Shown here in pieces: positions 29,213 through 41,000 of a stretch of DNA of 64,000 nt. Source of the DNA: Lotus japonicus (Eukaryota > Streptophyta > Magnoliopsida > Fabales > Fabaceae); contig NC_080043.1 in assembly GCF_012489685.1 (NCBI RefSeq), positions 63,357,920-63,421,919 on the forward strand, read 5' to 3'. The first letter of the stretch is position 1, and each line of letters starts with the position of its first letter. Both the position numbers and the translations under genes were made by a program. The notes below the pieces were generated by a model. The model made no database searches, was not told where the DNA came from, and saw nothing but the letters and a program-made list of their open reading frames with translations.

Positions 29213-31512
29213 ATGGTGAGTCAAACCCGAAGAGCTACTGCAGATGCAACCCAGTTCCCTCATATGGTAGTTGGTCTAGCAACAGGTCAAAAGGGTCCTG
29301 AGAATCCGACTCAAGATCAAGGTCAAGCTCAAGAGCAGATTATTCCGATTGCAGAACGGGGCTGTGCCGTTCACTGCGTATATGCTCCTGAGGAACTTCA
29401 AGTACTGGCAGAATGGAGATTCGACCTCGACAACCTTGCTACAAATGGGTATGATCTTCGTCCTGAAGTCCAAGTTCAAGGTTGGGGAAATTACTTCAAC
29501 AGGCTTCGAGGACCGGTGTATGATAAACTGATCAAGGAATTCTGGAAGCACGCCGACTGCGATGATACTCAGGTGGTATCTCACATTCTTGGAAGAAAGA
29601 TCATCATTACAGAGAAATCTTTCGTGAACCTGCTGGGTGCAGAAACTGCTTTTGGGTATCGTTTCCAATTCACTGAATCGAAGCTGAAACCCAAGACGAA
29701 GGATGAGACCAACAAGGCCCTGTACACCAATTACAAACCGGGCAAGACGAATTACAAAGTGATGGACCTTCATCCCAAGCTCAGGATCTGGCACAAGATT
29801 TTGCTCCACTGCATAAACCATAGACCAAAGGGCATTTCCTCAGACTACATCAACTTCAACCAGAAGGCGATGTTGTTCTTCATCCAAGACAAGAAGAAGA
29901 TCTGCCTTCCCTACTTCATGTTCTCCTACTTGAAGGAGTGTATCTGGAATTCTCGTACCACTGCCTCCATCAAGTCAGCAATCAAGTATATTCCCTTTGG
30001 GAGACTGTTGTCTGATCTCTTCATTGAGAGTGACCTCATTCAAGATCTGGTAAATGCTGGATGCACAGAAGATCTGACCACCATTGTCAGTGATGTCTTC
30101 ACTGCAAATTCTCTAAAGAAAATGGGCCTAGTCAAGAAGAAGATTGCTCCTGCCCATGAAGACACATCTTCTGAGATCAGAAGTAGAAGGGTGCCTCTGA
30201 ATGACTACCCTCTGTGGACACAGGCAGACAATCCTGAAGCCATTAGGTGCTATGTTGAAAACCTAAGGGCTCAAGGCTTTGAAATTGATCTCGATGAATT
30301 CTTCAGCAGACTGCCGCCGGCTCCAGAGTTTCCTTCTCCTATCAAGAAGAAAGTTCAGAGGAAGATGATCCTAGAAGAATCTTCTGAGGAATCATATGTC
30401 CCTCTGACCAAAAAGAAGAAGGCTGGTCAATCCAAGAGAAAACATGATGAAACCAGCAAGCCCGATGATGGTGATGATGGTGATAATGAGGATGGTCCTC
30501 CTTCTCCTAAGAAGAAGAAGAAGCAGGTCAGAATTGTGGTGAAGCCTACTCGGGTGGAACCAGCTGCTGAAGTGATCAGAAGGATTGAAACTCCTGCCAG
30601 AGTGACAAGATCATCAGCACATTCAAGTAAGTCTGCAGTTGCTTTTGATGATGATTTGAATTTATTTGATGCACTCCCCATATCAGCCATGCTCAAACAA
30701 TCTTCAAATCCCCTCACTCCTATTCCTGAGTCCCAACCAGCTGCACAAACCACCTCTCCACCACATTCCCCAAGGTCTTCATTTTTTCAACCTTCTCCTA
30801 CTGAAGCACCTCTCTGGAATTTGCTCCAGAACCAACCCTCTAGGCCAGATGAACCAACCTCTCCCATTACCATCCCGTACAACCCATTAACTTCTGAACC
30901 CATCATTCATGAGCAACCAGAGCCTAACCAAACAGAACCTGGACCCAGAACATCTGATCACTCTGTCCCAAGAGCATCAGAACGTCTGGCTCCCAGAACC
31001 CCGGATACAGACTCTTCCACAGCCCTTACACCCGTATCCTTCCCAACAAATGTTGCTGATTCTTCTCCTTCCAACAACTCTGAATCCCTTCGAAAATTCA
31101 TGGAAGTTAGAAAAGAAAAGGTGTCTACCTTAGAAGAATACTATCTCACTTGTCCAAGCCCTAGGAGATATCCTGGCCCTAGACCTGAACGTCTAGTTGA
31201 CCCAGATGAACCTATCTTGGCCAATCCTTTACATGAGGCAGACCCTTTGGCTCAACAAGCTCACCCTGCCCCTGACCAACAAGAGCCTATTCAACCAGAA
31301 CCTGAACCAGAACAATCTGTGTCTAACCAATCCTCAGTTAGATCACCCCATCCTCTGGTTGAAACTTCAGAACCTCACCTTGGAACCTCTGAACCAAATG
31401 CTCAAATGTTTAACATTGCCTCTCCACAAGGTGCCTCTGAAGCTCACAGCAGCAATCACCCAGCCTCTCCTGAAACCAACCTCTCTATAATTCCTTACAC
31501 TCACCTCCGACC
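29213..31512 (+). pseudogene. Third ORF of element D, 5' part (interrupted by E)
   Basis: ATG 29213 (MVSQTRRATADATQ). It holds the conserved N-terminal region (ERGCAVHCVY, then LGRKIIITEKSFVNLLG), Lys-rich patches near KKKKAGQSKRKHDE and SPKKKKKQVR, then a long Pro/Ser/Glu-rich segment. It is open up to the LTR of E at 31513 and continues at 56294. The 5 bases 31508-31512 (CGACC) are duplicated at 56289. It carries no stop of its own, so it was intact when E inserted. Confidence 0.9.
31508..31512. repeat. Target-site duplication of element E, left copy
   Basis: CGACC, repeated at 56289-56293 on the other side of E. Removing one copy restores the reading frame of the D third ORF across the insertion. 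Confidence 0.95.
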
Positions 31513-32719
31513 TGAAGGTATGAAAAGCGGTAGAAAGGGGGGGTTTGAATAACGTTTTCAGTATAAAACTTCCACCTTAAAGATTTTGACAAATCTTTCG
31601 AGAACTTAAGTGCTAGAGATAAGAGATAGAAAAGCACACAAGAATTTTATCCTGGTTCACTTGATAAATCACTCAAGCTACTCCAGTCCACCCGTTAAGG
31701 TGATTTCTTCCTTCTTAGAATGAAGGCAATCCACTAATCAGGTAAGAGTTACAACTGCACTTGAAACCTACAAGTGACTAACAATTACACTGACTTAGCT
31801 CACACTAAGATTCACTCTCTTAGTCTTCTCTAGGATCCGATCAACCTTGATCTCCTAAAGGAACTAAACAAACTGTTTATCAAAGAATTGTTTACAAGAG
31901 ATTTGCTTCTAAAAAGCTAATAGTAAACTCAATGAATTTCAGATGAAAGAAAACTTAGAAGATTTTAAATATGTCTTGCGCGTATGTATTGCTTCTAGCC
32001 GTTTCTTTCAGTCTTCAGCCTCTTTATATACTCCAAGGATTAGGGTTGAGCGATGCATGGGAAATGCTACCGTTGGAGGGCAGTTCTGGAAAATCCAGCT
32101 TCTGTTGTGGCTGAGAACGTTAGGTAGGTCGTCAGGAAGGTACAGTTGCTTTTGTACTTGGATAGCGATGCGACCTTTAAACCTAGGAGACTTCTGATCA
32201 GGGGAATGCTTCATATTGGAACTTGTGAAGCCGGTTGATCAGAGTCAGAGGGAAGGCACAGATCCTCTGACCATTGTATCTTCTGATTCTGAACTCAGAG
32301 GGAAGAACATGGCCTTCAGAGTTTCTTGCTTTCGGACTTCAGAGTTTCCACTATTCAGCTTCTGGATCTTCAGAGTCTTCTACACCATCAGAACATCTGA
32401 ACCTTCAGTGTTTCTTGGTTATCAGAACTTCTGGATCTTCAGAACTTCTAGTGACTGAGTCCTCATCAGAGTTTGTGTAACTTCAGAACTTCTGAAGCTT
32501 TTCCACTGTTCATACTGAACATGGTGAATGCGAAAGCGTTGCTTGGGTCACTCTTTATACACAGTGCTTCTGATTTGTGTGAGATTGAGTTGAGGTCAGA
32601 GCCTGTAAATAGCACACTCAGAAAAACACGTTAGAGTACCACAATTGTTCATATCAAAAGGTTAACTTGTAATCATCAAAACATAGAGTTGTACTACTAG
32701 ATCAAAACTTGATCTTACA
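31513..32719 (-). repeat. 3' LTR of element E
   Basis: TGAAGGTATG to GATCTTACA on the plus strand. G run of 7 near the left end and TATATAAA box (minus, 32023-32030). It belongs to the same LTR subtype as D, distinct from A (TATAAATA). Confidence 0.95.
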
Positions 32720-33461
32720 ATCTCCCCCTTTTTGATGATGACAAAACTAAGATTTTTGATGAACAATTCTTAAACATTAAGCTGAATTCACTTAGAGTTT
32801 AGAGATATAGAATAAGACTTATCCTGATGTGAATAGTTTATCTTGCTCATTCTGAATTCAAGTCACTGCTTGATTCTGAGCTTAGCTCCCCCTGAATCTA
32901 ATACTTGATGAAAACGTTAGTAAAGTCTAGATTATGAGCTAAATGATATAAGAGTTCAGAGTGAAAAACTTATGACATAGATGAAAATCGAGTAATCAGA
33001 GCGCATAAGTAATCAGAGTCACGGACAGGGTATCAGAGTCTTGAGTATCAGAGTCAACTTAGAATCACTTCAGAAGAAGTGAAATGTATTCCTTGTATTT
33101 GCCCAGTGACACATCTATGGTCATGAAGGTGGAACTCTTAAATTCTCCAAAAGAAAAATAAATCACACTAACACATCTTACACATCAAAAACTGGGTTTA
33201 CTCCCCCTTTTTGTCATAAGCAAAAAGCTTGGGGTGTGAAAAACTTAGCTTGAAGTACAAGGTACTCCCCCTTAGAGAAGGTCTAAGTTTAAAGGAAATG
33301 AAAACGATGCAAGAATCAGAGTTAGGCGAAATAAATAGAAGAGTTAATGCAAGATAAGAACGTTTACCACCGGCCAAGCGAGGAAAGAGAAGGGTCAGTT
33401 ACCAAGAACTTAACCTCGAAAAAACCGTAGGAGCATTAACTTTCAGAGAGAGAGTGAAACC
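32720..33461 (-). other. 3' non-coding region of element E with polypurine-like tracts
   Basis: Polypurine tract next to the LTR (32720-32734). Additional G5 tracts lie near 32886-32893, 33201-33210 and 33264-33273. The last 110 bases are the conserved upstream region of the antisense gene. No ORF. Confidence 0.8.
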
Positions 33462-33469
33462 TATATAAA
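33462..33469 (+). promoter_or_regulatory. TATA box of the antisense gene, element E
   Basis: TATATAAA, 60 nt before the ATG at 33522, in a block conserved with A and D. Confidence 0.7.
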
Positions 33470-33521
33470 GCGTTGGAGAGAAAGGTAAGCTTCACACCTC
33501 GAACGATTTTCAGTAAAAAAA

Positions 33522-33914
33522 ATGGCATCATACATCGTAGCACTAGAAGAGCTGAGGAAGAAGGCCTTTGAGGAGGACTTGTTCCTGAACATCAGGCATC
33601 CAGAGGGTGCAACGACCATCGCGGAGCTGACACGGTCACTGCTGGAAGAGGACCTGCGTCCAGAGTTGGAGAGAGACCTTAAGGAATTTCTTGCCTTCGT
33701 GGAGGAGGTACAAGAACTCAGCCGGCTTGAACTCAAGCTGCTGGAAGAGAAGGAAAGTTTGGAAGAGAATCTCAATACCGCAGAAGAGAGTCTGGAGAGG
33801 GATGAGCTTAAGGACAGGCTCAGCAACATCCAGTATGCACTGGATCGTCTGGAGAAGGATAGGTCAGAGCAGCGCCAGGAGTGCAGAAGAATGAGGAGAG
33901 ATCCTCCATTCTAG
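33522..33914 (+). CDS. Antisense 130-aa coiled-coil ORF, element E
   Basis: Same length (393 bp) and same ends as the copy at 8989-9381, opposite to the other E genes. It starts MASYIVALEELRKKAFEEDL and ends ECRRMRRDPPF. It is Glu/Leu/Arg-rich and probably helical throughout the centre. The last roughly 70 nt are nearly identical to A although the middle has diverged strongly. The protein family is not recognised. Confidence 0.72.
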   Translation: MASYIVALEELRKKAFEEDLFLNIRHPEGATTIAELTRSLLEEDLRPELERDLKEFLAFVEEVQELSRLELKLLEEKESLEENLNTAEESLERDELKDRLSNIQYALDRLEKDRSEQRQECRRMRRDPPF

Positions 33915-33974
33915 ATTTAGGAAAAAAATGTAAACAGAACGAATGTATGATGTAAACAGAAAAAAAATATTATG

Positions 33975-33980
33975 AATAAA
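33975..33980 (+). terminator. Poly(A) signal after the antisense gene, element E
   Basis: AATAAA 61 nt past the stop and 66 nt before the element F insertion. Confidence 0.55.
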
Positions 33981-34041
33981 AGGATTTTTGCAGACATATG
34001 TGACATGAATATATATAGATATGCATATATAAGCACAAACG

Positions 34042-34046
34042 AACAA
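34042..34046. repeat. Target-site duplication of element F, left copy
   Basis: AACAA, repeated at 46714-46718 immediately after the right LTR of F. Confidence 0.92.
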
Positions 34047-34505
34047 TGTAACACCCCGATTTCCAGGTGTCACTTTAGTAACCAAAAATAACTTTACGCG
34101 GAAAACAGGTAATTTTTTTTTTCCTTTAAATCAAAGCGAGAAAGAAGTAGAGACAACACCCAACAACTAAACTAACCGATATACAAACATATACATCTGT
34201 ACAGCCTCGGCTGCACTCCATGTCACGCGAAGCCGCAGTGACTCCAAAGTAATACGCCCGCAGGCAAATATACAAACCAGAACTGTGAGTAAAAGTATCA
34301 AAATACAGTTATCCAAGAGAAAGTCGGCACTCAAAAATGGCCTGAAAGGAAGACCTCTATACTCCGACAGACTCTCTGTGATCCTCCTCAAAAGAACCAC
34401 ACAAAAAGCCACACATCGGAACCTACCCTTTCCCAAAAAGAAACTGACGATCAGAGCTCTACACAAAAAAATGTCACTAATCCTAACCTACCCTCCCAGC
34501 TCAGC

Positions 34506-35207
34506 TCACCAATCCTCCTCCTCCTCATCGCTGCTCGGCGAGTAGCTCTCCCCACTGCTCTCGGAGTGAGAGTCGGAATCCACCGTAATCATCTCGGTGT
34601 CCAAATCCATAACCTCCCTCTTCACTGTCCTGCGCACCGCCCTAGTCGAGCCGGTCTCCACATCCACCTCTCCTGTGAGAACATCCTCCTCCTCCACCCT
34701 CATCAAGGGGTCCACACGGTAGCCGTGCAGTGAAGAGAAAGATAAGAGACGTGAGACAGATGGGACAACAGACTCCCCCCTCGGCTGTACGAGCCTAGAG
34801 GACGACGCCACGTCGGTAGAAGCGATGGCAGTAGCCGGAGGTGGCACAACAGGTGTAGCAGCAACAGCAGGCTCGATCTCCTCTGGGTCCTCCTCAACAG
34901 AAGGTGAAGTCGGAGGTGGTGCAGGTGGTGCATGTCCAGTGCCTGGTCCACAATTAACTGAGGGCGGCAAGTCAAAACTCAGCTCCATACGCTGTAGCAC
35001 TCCGCTCGTCAGGCGTCCTCGCTCATCCGTCCGGTCCTCCATGACCCTTCCCCTATACGTCGCCCGGTGACCAGCCACATCGATCACCCAAGCGGTGGGG
35101 GCATCCCTATCCAGCAACTCATATCTGATCCCCCTCGAGGGAGAGACCGTCGAGAACCAGTCGGCCATCGACATCTGGCAGCAGGCCGACCGCCCAAAGA
35201 CAAACAT
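34506..35207 (-). CDS. LTR-embedded 233-aa ORF of element F (3' LTR copy)
   Basis: ATG-initiated in the sense orientation, in the R/U5 part of the LTR. No family recognised. The N-terminal 65 residues are mixed globular-like (MSMADWFSTVSPSRG, then YRGRVMEDRTDERG), the centre is Pro/Ala-rich, and the C-terminus is Ser/Asp/Glu-rich ending SPSSDEEEEDW. The partner ORF in the other LTR is also open, with four or five residue differences, but both came from one template at insertion. In the genomic RNA it would lie in the leader upstream of the primer site. It could be a real accessory protein or chance, and homologous elements would decide. Confidence 0.45.
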   Translation of the reverse strand: MFVFGRSACCQMSMADWFSTVSPSRGIRYELLDRDAPTAWVIDVAGHRATYRGRVMEDRTDERGRLTSGVLQRMELSFDLPPSVNCGPGTGHAPPAPPPTSPSVEEDPEEIEPAVAATPVVPPPATAIASTDVASSSRLVQPRGESVVPSVSRLLSFSSLHGYRVDPLMRVEEEDVLTGEVDVETGSTRAVRRTVKREVMDLDTEMITVDSDSHSESSGESYSPSSDEEEEDW

Positions 35208-35413
35208 ACAAACAAAGCCAAGGCGCTAGGGTCAACTCACAGCAATAAGTACATATACACACAACATGTGACAGGGTATATATATATAAGTTGTTATATA
35301 AGCATATAAGTAATCCTAGCATGTTATGGCTCTAACATTGCTTCAATAAACAAACAGCACACAGTCTCAGTCAGCATGAATGTATGCGTGAAATGCACAA
35401 TATGAATCCGGAT

Positions 35414-35650
35414 TTGTGACGCGTTCCCGTTCGCCACAAGTGAAGCATTTTCACTATGGATGGTCCATTCCCGTTATCCATCCTGGATGAAATCCATCCT
35501 GGATGAACCATTCCCATTATTCATCCTTGGTGAACCATTCCCGTTATTCACCGAATGATGAACCATTCCCGTTATTCATCATTAATGCAAGGTGAACCAT
35601 TCCCGTTATTCACCATGATATGCACAGGTGAACCATTCCCGTTATTCACC
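35414..35650 (-). repeat. Covarying hairpin array 1 in F 3' LTR
   Basis: At least six hairpins share the loop CCATTCCCGTTA (or a one-base variant) but have different complementary stems: GGATGG/CCATCC (35458/35478), GGATGAA/TTCATCC (35501/35520), GGTGAA/TTCACC (35529/35547), AATGATGAA/TTCATCATT (35554/35575), and GGTGAA/TTCACC twice (35591/35609 and 35627/35645). Two flanking hairpins lie at 35414-35439 and 35439-35455. Confidence 0.85.
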
Positions 35651-35738
35651 CGATTGAATGCAACGTGGTTAGCCAAACAACGAATCGTCCTTACCACGAA
35701 AGTGTCTAGCGCACAACCCAATCTCAACCAAACCCAAT

Positions 35739-35888
35739 GAGTTAGTGTCGGTCAATACAACACAACTCGGAGTAAGTGTCGGTCAATACAACACAACTCC
35801 AACAAGAAAACACAAGGGTCTAGTGTCGGTCAATACAACACAGCCCAAACAACAAGAGCACTAGGTGTCGGTCAATACAACACGGCTC
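35739..35888 (-). repeat. Covarying hairpin array 2 in F 3' LTR
   Basis: Four copies of GTGTCGGTCAATACAACAC. Each has an invariant inner stem GTGT/ACAC and an outer stem that changes with compensation: GAGTT/AACTC, GGAGT/ACTCC, GGGT/GCCC (one G-T pair) and GAGC/GCTC. Confidence 0.82.
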
Positions 35889-37350
35889 CACAACACTCCC
35901 CAAGAGTACTAAAGTACTCGGTGACTTCAATCATCACCATAGCTCACCTTAGTGGCTTTCCCCAATTCCGATAGCTCTCCAAACCCACAACAAAGGTCGA
36001 CTTTTCCCCGTCTTTCGTAAATGTTTTCCCCTTTAGTTCTCCTATAACTATTCATTTAGTAAAAACGTTTCGAATTGAATTAGTCAGGTTATGAGTTTAT
36101 TTCTCAAAGTCTAAGTCTCCCAAAGTCTCTAGTTTATAAAATTCTATTCATTCTAGGTTTTCCGAAAACCAACCACCCAAAAGAAGTTTCCCGGGGAAAG
36201 TCTAAGAATTCCAACAAATCCCAATAAATGGCTAAGTCCCAAACCCCTCGTTTGAACTTGCCTAGGGTTGTTCATCCAACCCGAAACATCAAAGATCACC
36301 AGATCAATGAATCTCCACTCCGAAGTCGCGTCAAAACGCACAATCCAACAAAGCACAACATCACAACATCAGTTCATCAACACAATCAACATCAAAGTAA
36401 AGCATAAGTCGAATTGATCGACGCCTATCATGCATTCATAGCTAATATATAGTAAGTTGCCCTAACCTCGAGCTGTTCCAGCTTCGAAATCACAAGCTCC
36501 TTCACTCAAGTGCTCTGAACTTTCCAAAGTTCCTTCAACTGAACCTCGGAGAAAAACAAAGCAGAATTCAAACAAAATCGATTAGTTTGATCGCAAAACA
36601 ATACATAAACGATAGACAAAGCATCAAAGCTTCAGAATACGACAAACGGGTACGAAAGGACAAGCTTTCGAAAACGAAAAACTCCCCCCCCCCTTAGGAA
36701 AAACCCACGACCATAAGGAGAAAAGGGCTTCGGCTCTTTTTCTTCGATCAAATCAGTTTACAAGGTAGTTTTAGGGTAAAACTAAGGCAAAGAAACTGTC
36801 AGAACAATTTTCGGACAATCGGGTCGAAATACGACTACGCAGGGGCATTTTGGTCCAAAATAAAGGCTCAAAACTTCAAAGTTATCAGTTCTGAAAACAG
36901 ATTTGACAGCAACGATCCTCATGACATCCGTGACAACAAATCCTAAAGGCACGAAGTCAGATTAAGTCTTTACGACAATAAAGTTTCGAAATGTGAGACA
37001 AAAAGAGTTTTGAGTCAATTTTTCAGATCCTGGACAACTGAATCGCAATCAGAGTTTACTGACAGAGGTTTTAGACTCAGGGGAACATAAGGAACATAAC
37101 CCAAGCGAGAAATCAGAGAAATCGGACAATTTTAGAAAAAGCTCAAAACTGTGAGCACAGAAACGACTTCAGAAACGCAACAGAAACAACAATCAGAGGC
37201 AGGATTCATGATAGTTACCTCGATACCTAGAAGTAGGGACGAACTGCACGAAGATTGGTCAAGATTTCGCGAAAATCTCTCCTCCTCTTCTCCCCCTAGA
37301 ACTCGCGGCCTCAATGGTTGCAAATGAGGAGATTTTTGCTTTTTTCGCGC

Positions 37351-37358
37351 TATTTATA
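37351..37358 (-). promoter_or_regulatory. TATA box in F 3' LTR
   Basis: TATAAATA on the minus strand. The same box lies at 46015-46022 in the 5' LTR. Confidence 0.6.
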
Positions 37359-38049
37359 GGCGGGCGAAATCGCGGGAAAATGAAAATTTCGCGATTCCGA
37401 TTTTTGCAGCACGATCACCGTGGAATTCTAAGAGAGATTCTAGCGTCAGAATTCCAGAACTCAAAACAAATATCTAGGATTTGGGAAAAACGATATCGAA
37501 AAACTCAAAAGCGGTGTCGGTTAGTCTGCCCCGAAAAACTACTTTTTGCTGTGATGCTCAAACGACAAAACTTCCTACTGAAGAAAGATTGGAAACGTCG
37601 AAACAAGTCTAGCAACGCGGACGGAATCTTCGTTAGAAGTCCCGAATAGAAAAAGTCTTCATCCATTGCTCGAAAATAGGGTTTCGAAGCAAAGAAATTA
37701 GCGTCGGCGGACATCCGAAAAGTGAAACCTATCGTGCGTACAGTCCAGAGTTCCGAAATGAAACGCTGGTCGATGGAAAAATAAAGAGAATCTTTAAATT
37801 TTCCGAGAGTTCGAAATCTCGCTCAAAACGTTGCTTTAAGAGCGAAATAGCCTATTCTGGACACGCTCGCCCTAAGGCAAGTGTGCAGACGACTCGCACT
37901 AACTCCGAAAACGACTACGCAACATTCCTCAAGCAATTCCTGAACTTTCTTCTTCATTAATCTTCCTCAAATATCAAACTCCTGTCACGCTTACACTGAT
38001 TCTACGCGTGAGTCGGAAACTAGCTTGTTCTGAAAATTCATGTCTTACA

Positions 38050-38065
38050 ATACTCCCCTCCAAAA
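38050..38065 (-). promoter_or_regulatory. Polypurine tract of element F
   Basis: Minus strand TTGGAGGGGAGTAT directly before the 3' LTR. It would prime plus-strand DNA synthesis. Confidence 0.8.
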
Positions 38066-38086
38066 AGAAAGTTTCGTCCTCGAAAC

Positions 38087-41000
38087 TCAGAGTTCAGCAA
38101 AAATTCCGGGGTACAATTCCTTAATCTTATCTTCCAATTCCCATGTAGCATCCCCCGTATCCTTGTTCCATATCACCTTTACCAACGGAATCTGCTTTCC
38201 CCTCAGCTGTTTCACTCTCCTATCCCCAATACTCACTGGCGGTGCCTCAAAGGTCAAATCATCCTTCAGTTCAACATTGTCTGGCTCGATTACATGAGTC
38301 GGATCTGGAATGTACTTCCTCAACTGCGACACATGAAATACATCATGAATGTTGGAAAGAAATGGCGGTAGTGCAATCTGATATGCAACTGGTCCAACAC
38401 GTCGAGTGATTTGATAAGGCCCAATAAACTTTGGCGCAAGCTTCCTTGACTTAATAGCTCGTCCAACCCCCGTAGTCTGAGTAACTCGTAGAAACACATG
38501 GTCACCTTCCTCAAACTCTAGGGTCCTACGTCTCTGATCAGCATAACTCTTCTGTCTGCTCTGTGAAGCTCTCATCTGTTCTCTGATCTGCTTAACCTTC
38601 TCCGTCGTCTGTTGCAGCATTTCTGGCCCAATCAACAAACTCTCCCCATCTTGATACCAACACAAAGGTGTCCTACACTTCCGACCATACAAAGCTTCAT
38701 ACGGTGCCATCCCAATGCTCGCATGGAAACTATTGTTGTAGGTGAATTCCACCAATGGCAGAAGATCATCCCAGCTTCCTCTGTTATCTAACACACAAGC
38801 CCGTAGTAGATCCTCTAGCGACTGAATAGTTCTTTCTGTTTGCCCATCCGTTTGTGGATGATACGCCGAACTCAACCTCAGCTTGGTTCCTAACGCATCA
38901 TGAAGAGCTCCCCAAAAGTGCGAAGTAAACTTTGGATCCCGATCAGACACAATACTTGTCGGAACCCCATGTAGTCTCACAATCTCCGCCACATAGATCT
39001 CAGCCAACTTCTCCACATTGTAGGTAGTTCTCACTGGTAGAAAATGCGCTGACTTGGTCAAACGATCCACAATCACCCAAATCGAATCGTGTCTCTTCTG
39101 TGTCCTTGGCAAAGCCACCACAAAATCCATGGATATACTATCCCATTTCCATTCTGGCACGTCTAAGCTCTGTAGCATACCAGCAGGTCTTTGATGCTCT
39201 AACTTTGCCTTCTGACAAGTCAAACATGCAGCTACATACTCGGCCACTTGTTTCTTCATTCCTGGCCACCAGAAATTCAGCTTCAAATCTTGATACATCT
39301 TGGTCATTCCCGGATGAATACTCCATTTGCTCTTGTGCCCTTCATCCATGATCAGCCTTCTCAATTCTGGATTATTGGGTACACACACTCTGTTCTTGCA
39401 TCTTAAGATATCGTCAGTTCCGATCTTGAATTCCGGGTCTTTCCCTTGAATCACTAAGTTCTTCTTCTCCAGCAGAAACTCATCTTGCAGTTGTTGCTCT
39501 CTAATCTCTTCCATCAGTCCACTGGCAATTCTGATCATACCGAACTTCAACTTTCCCTCAGACGGTGTCACACCTAGACTCATATCTCGAAATTGTTCCA
39601 GTAACTCCAGCTCTTTAACCATCATTGACGAGACATGCATCTTTCTGCTCAAAGCATCAGCAACTACATTCGCCTTCCCAGGGTGATATTGCAACGTAAA
39701 CTCATAGTCTTTGATGAACTCCATCCATCTTCGTTGCCTCATGTTCAGCTCCTTCTGATCAAACAAGTATTTAAGGCTCTTGTGATCGCTAAATATCGTG
39801 AAAGTACAACCATAGAGGTAATGTCTCCAGATTTTCAGCGAAAACACAATGGCAGCTAACTCCAAATCATGAGTCGGATAGTTCTTCTCATGAGTCTTCA
39901 ACTGTCTCGAAGCATAAGCCACAACTTTTCGATGTTGCATCAACACACATCCCAAGCCTTGATACGAAGCATCACAATAAACTTCATAAGGTTCCTCCGG
40001 TTGCGGCAAAATAAGCACAGGTGACGTCGTCAAACGTTCCTTCAGAGTCTGAAAACTTGTTTCACACGCCTCTGTCCATGCAAAAGGTTGATCCTTCCTC
40101 GTCAGTTGAGTCAAAGGTCCAACGATCTTGGCAAATCCCTCAACGAAGCGTCTATAGTATCCAGCCAAACCCACAAAACTTCTGATTTCTGTCACTGTCT
40201 TCGGTTGCTCCCAAGCCAAAACAGTCTCTACTTTCGTCGGATCCACAGCTATGCCTTCCTTTGAGATAACGTGGCCTAAGAAATTAACTTCCTTCAGCCA
40301 GAATTCACACTTGGAAGGGTTCGCATACAGCTTCTTTTCTCTCAACACTTGTAGAACTTGGCGCAAATGTCCTTCATGTTCCGTTGCATCCTTCGAATAT
40401 ATCAATATATCATCGATAAACACCACCACAAACCGATCTAAGAACTCATGAAAGATGCGGTTCATGTAATCCATGAAAACAGCAGGTGCATTTGTCACTC
40501 CAAACGGCATCATTAGGTACTCGTAGTGTCCGTAGCGTGTTCTGAATGCAGTCTTCGGTATATCCTCAGTCTTCACTCTGATCTGATGATAGCCTGATTT
40601 CAAATCTATCTTCGAAAATACAGCAGCCCCTCGTAATTGATCCATCAAATCATCTATCCTCGGCAACGGGTATCTGTTCTTGATCGTCGCCTTGTTCAGT
40701 TGTTGATAGTCCACACACAATCTCGACCTTCCGTCTTTCTTCTTAACTAACAACACTGGCGCTCCCCACGGTGAAACACTTGGTCGAATGAATCCTTTTG
40801 CCGAAAGATCCTCCAACTGAGATTTCAACTCCGCTAACTCCGCAGGTGCCATACGGTAAGGTGCAATCGAAATCGGTCCGGTTCCGGGTACAATGTCGAT
40901 CACAAACTCCACATCGCGTACAGGCGGCAGTCCAGGTACATCTCCAGGAAAAACATCCGCAAAATCTCGAACCACCGGAATACCTTGAATATCCGATTCC

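Larger units (their letters stand above)
34047..38049 (-). repeat. 3' LTR of element F (4003 bp)
   Basis: Contains, reading 5' to 3' on the minus strand, a U3 of about 0.7 kb, a TATA box (37351-37358), about 1.5 kb of apparently non-coding DNA (37350-35889), two hairpin arrays (35888-35739 and 35650-35414) and a 233-codon ORF (35207-34506). I see nothing further in 35889-37350 beyond a C run near 36685. Confidence 0.95.

Noticed and set aside
29213..31552. The last codons of the D third-ORF frame after 31512.
   Set aside because: These are translated LTR of element E, not D protein. The real continuation is at 56294.
35401..35900. Spaced repeats resembling a CRISPR array.
   Set aside because: Unit spacing is irregular, stems vary, there are no cas genes, and the setting is a plant LTR. 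Hairpin arrays explain the pattern better.
37132..37323. A short sense ORF just after the F TATA box, with a GT donor-like site that could splice in frame to the LTR ORF.
   Set aside because: Its first codon is TTG, not ATG, it would begin within a few bases of the transcript start, and the splice pairing is only a one-in-three frame coincidence.
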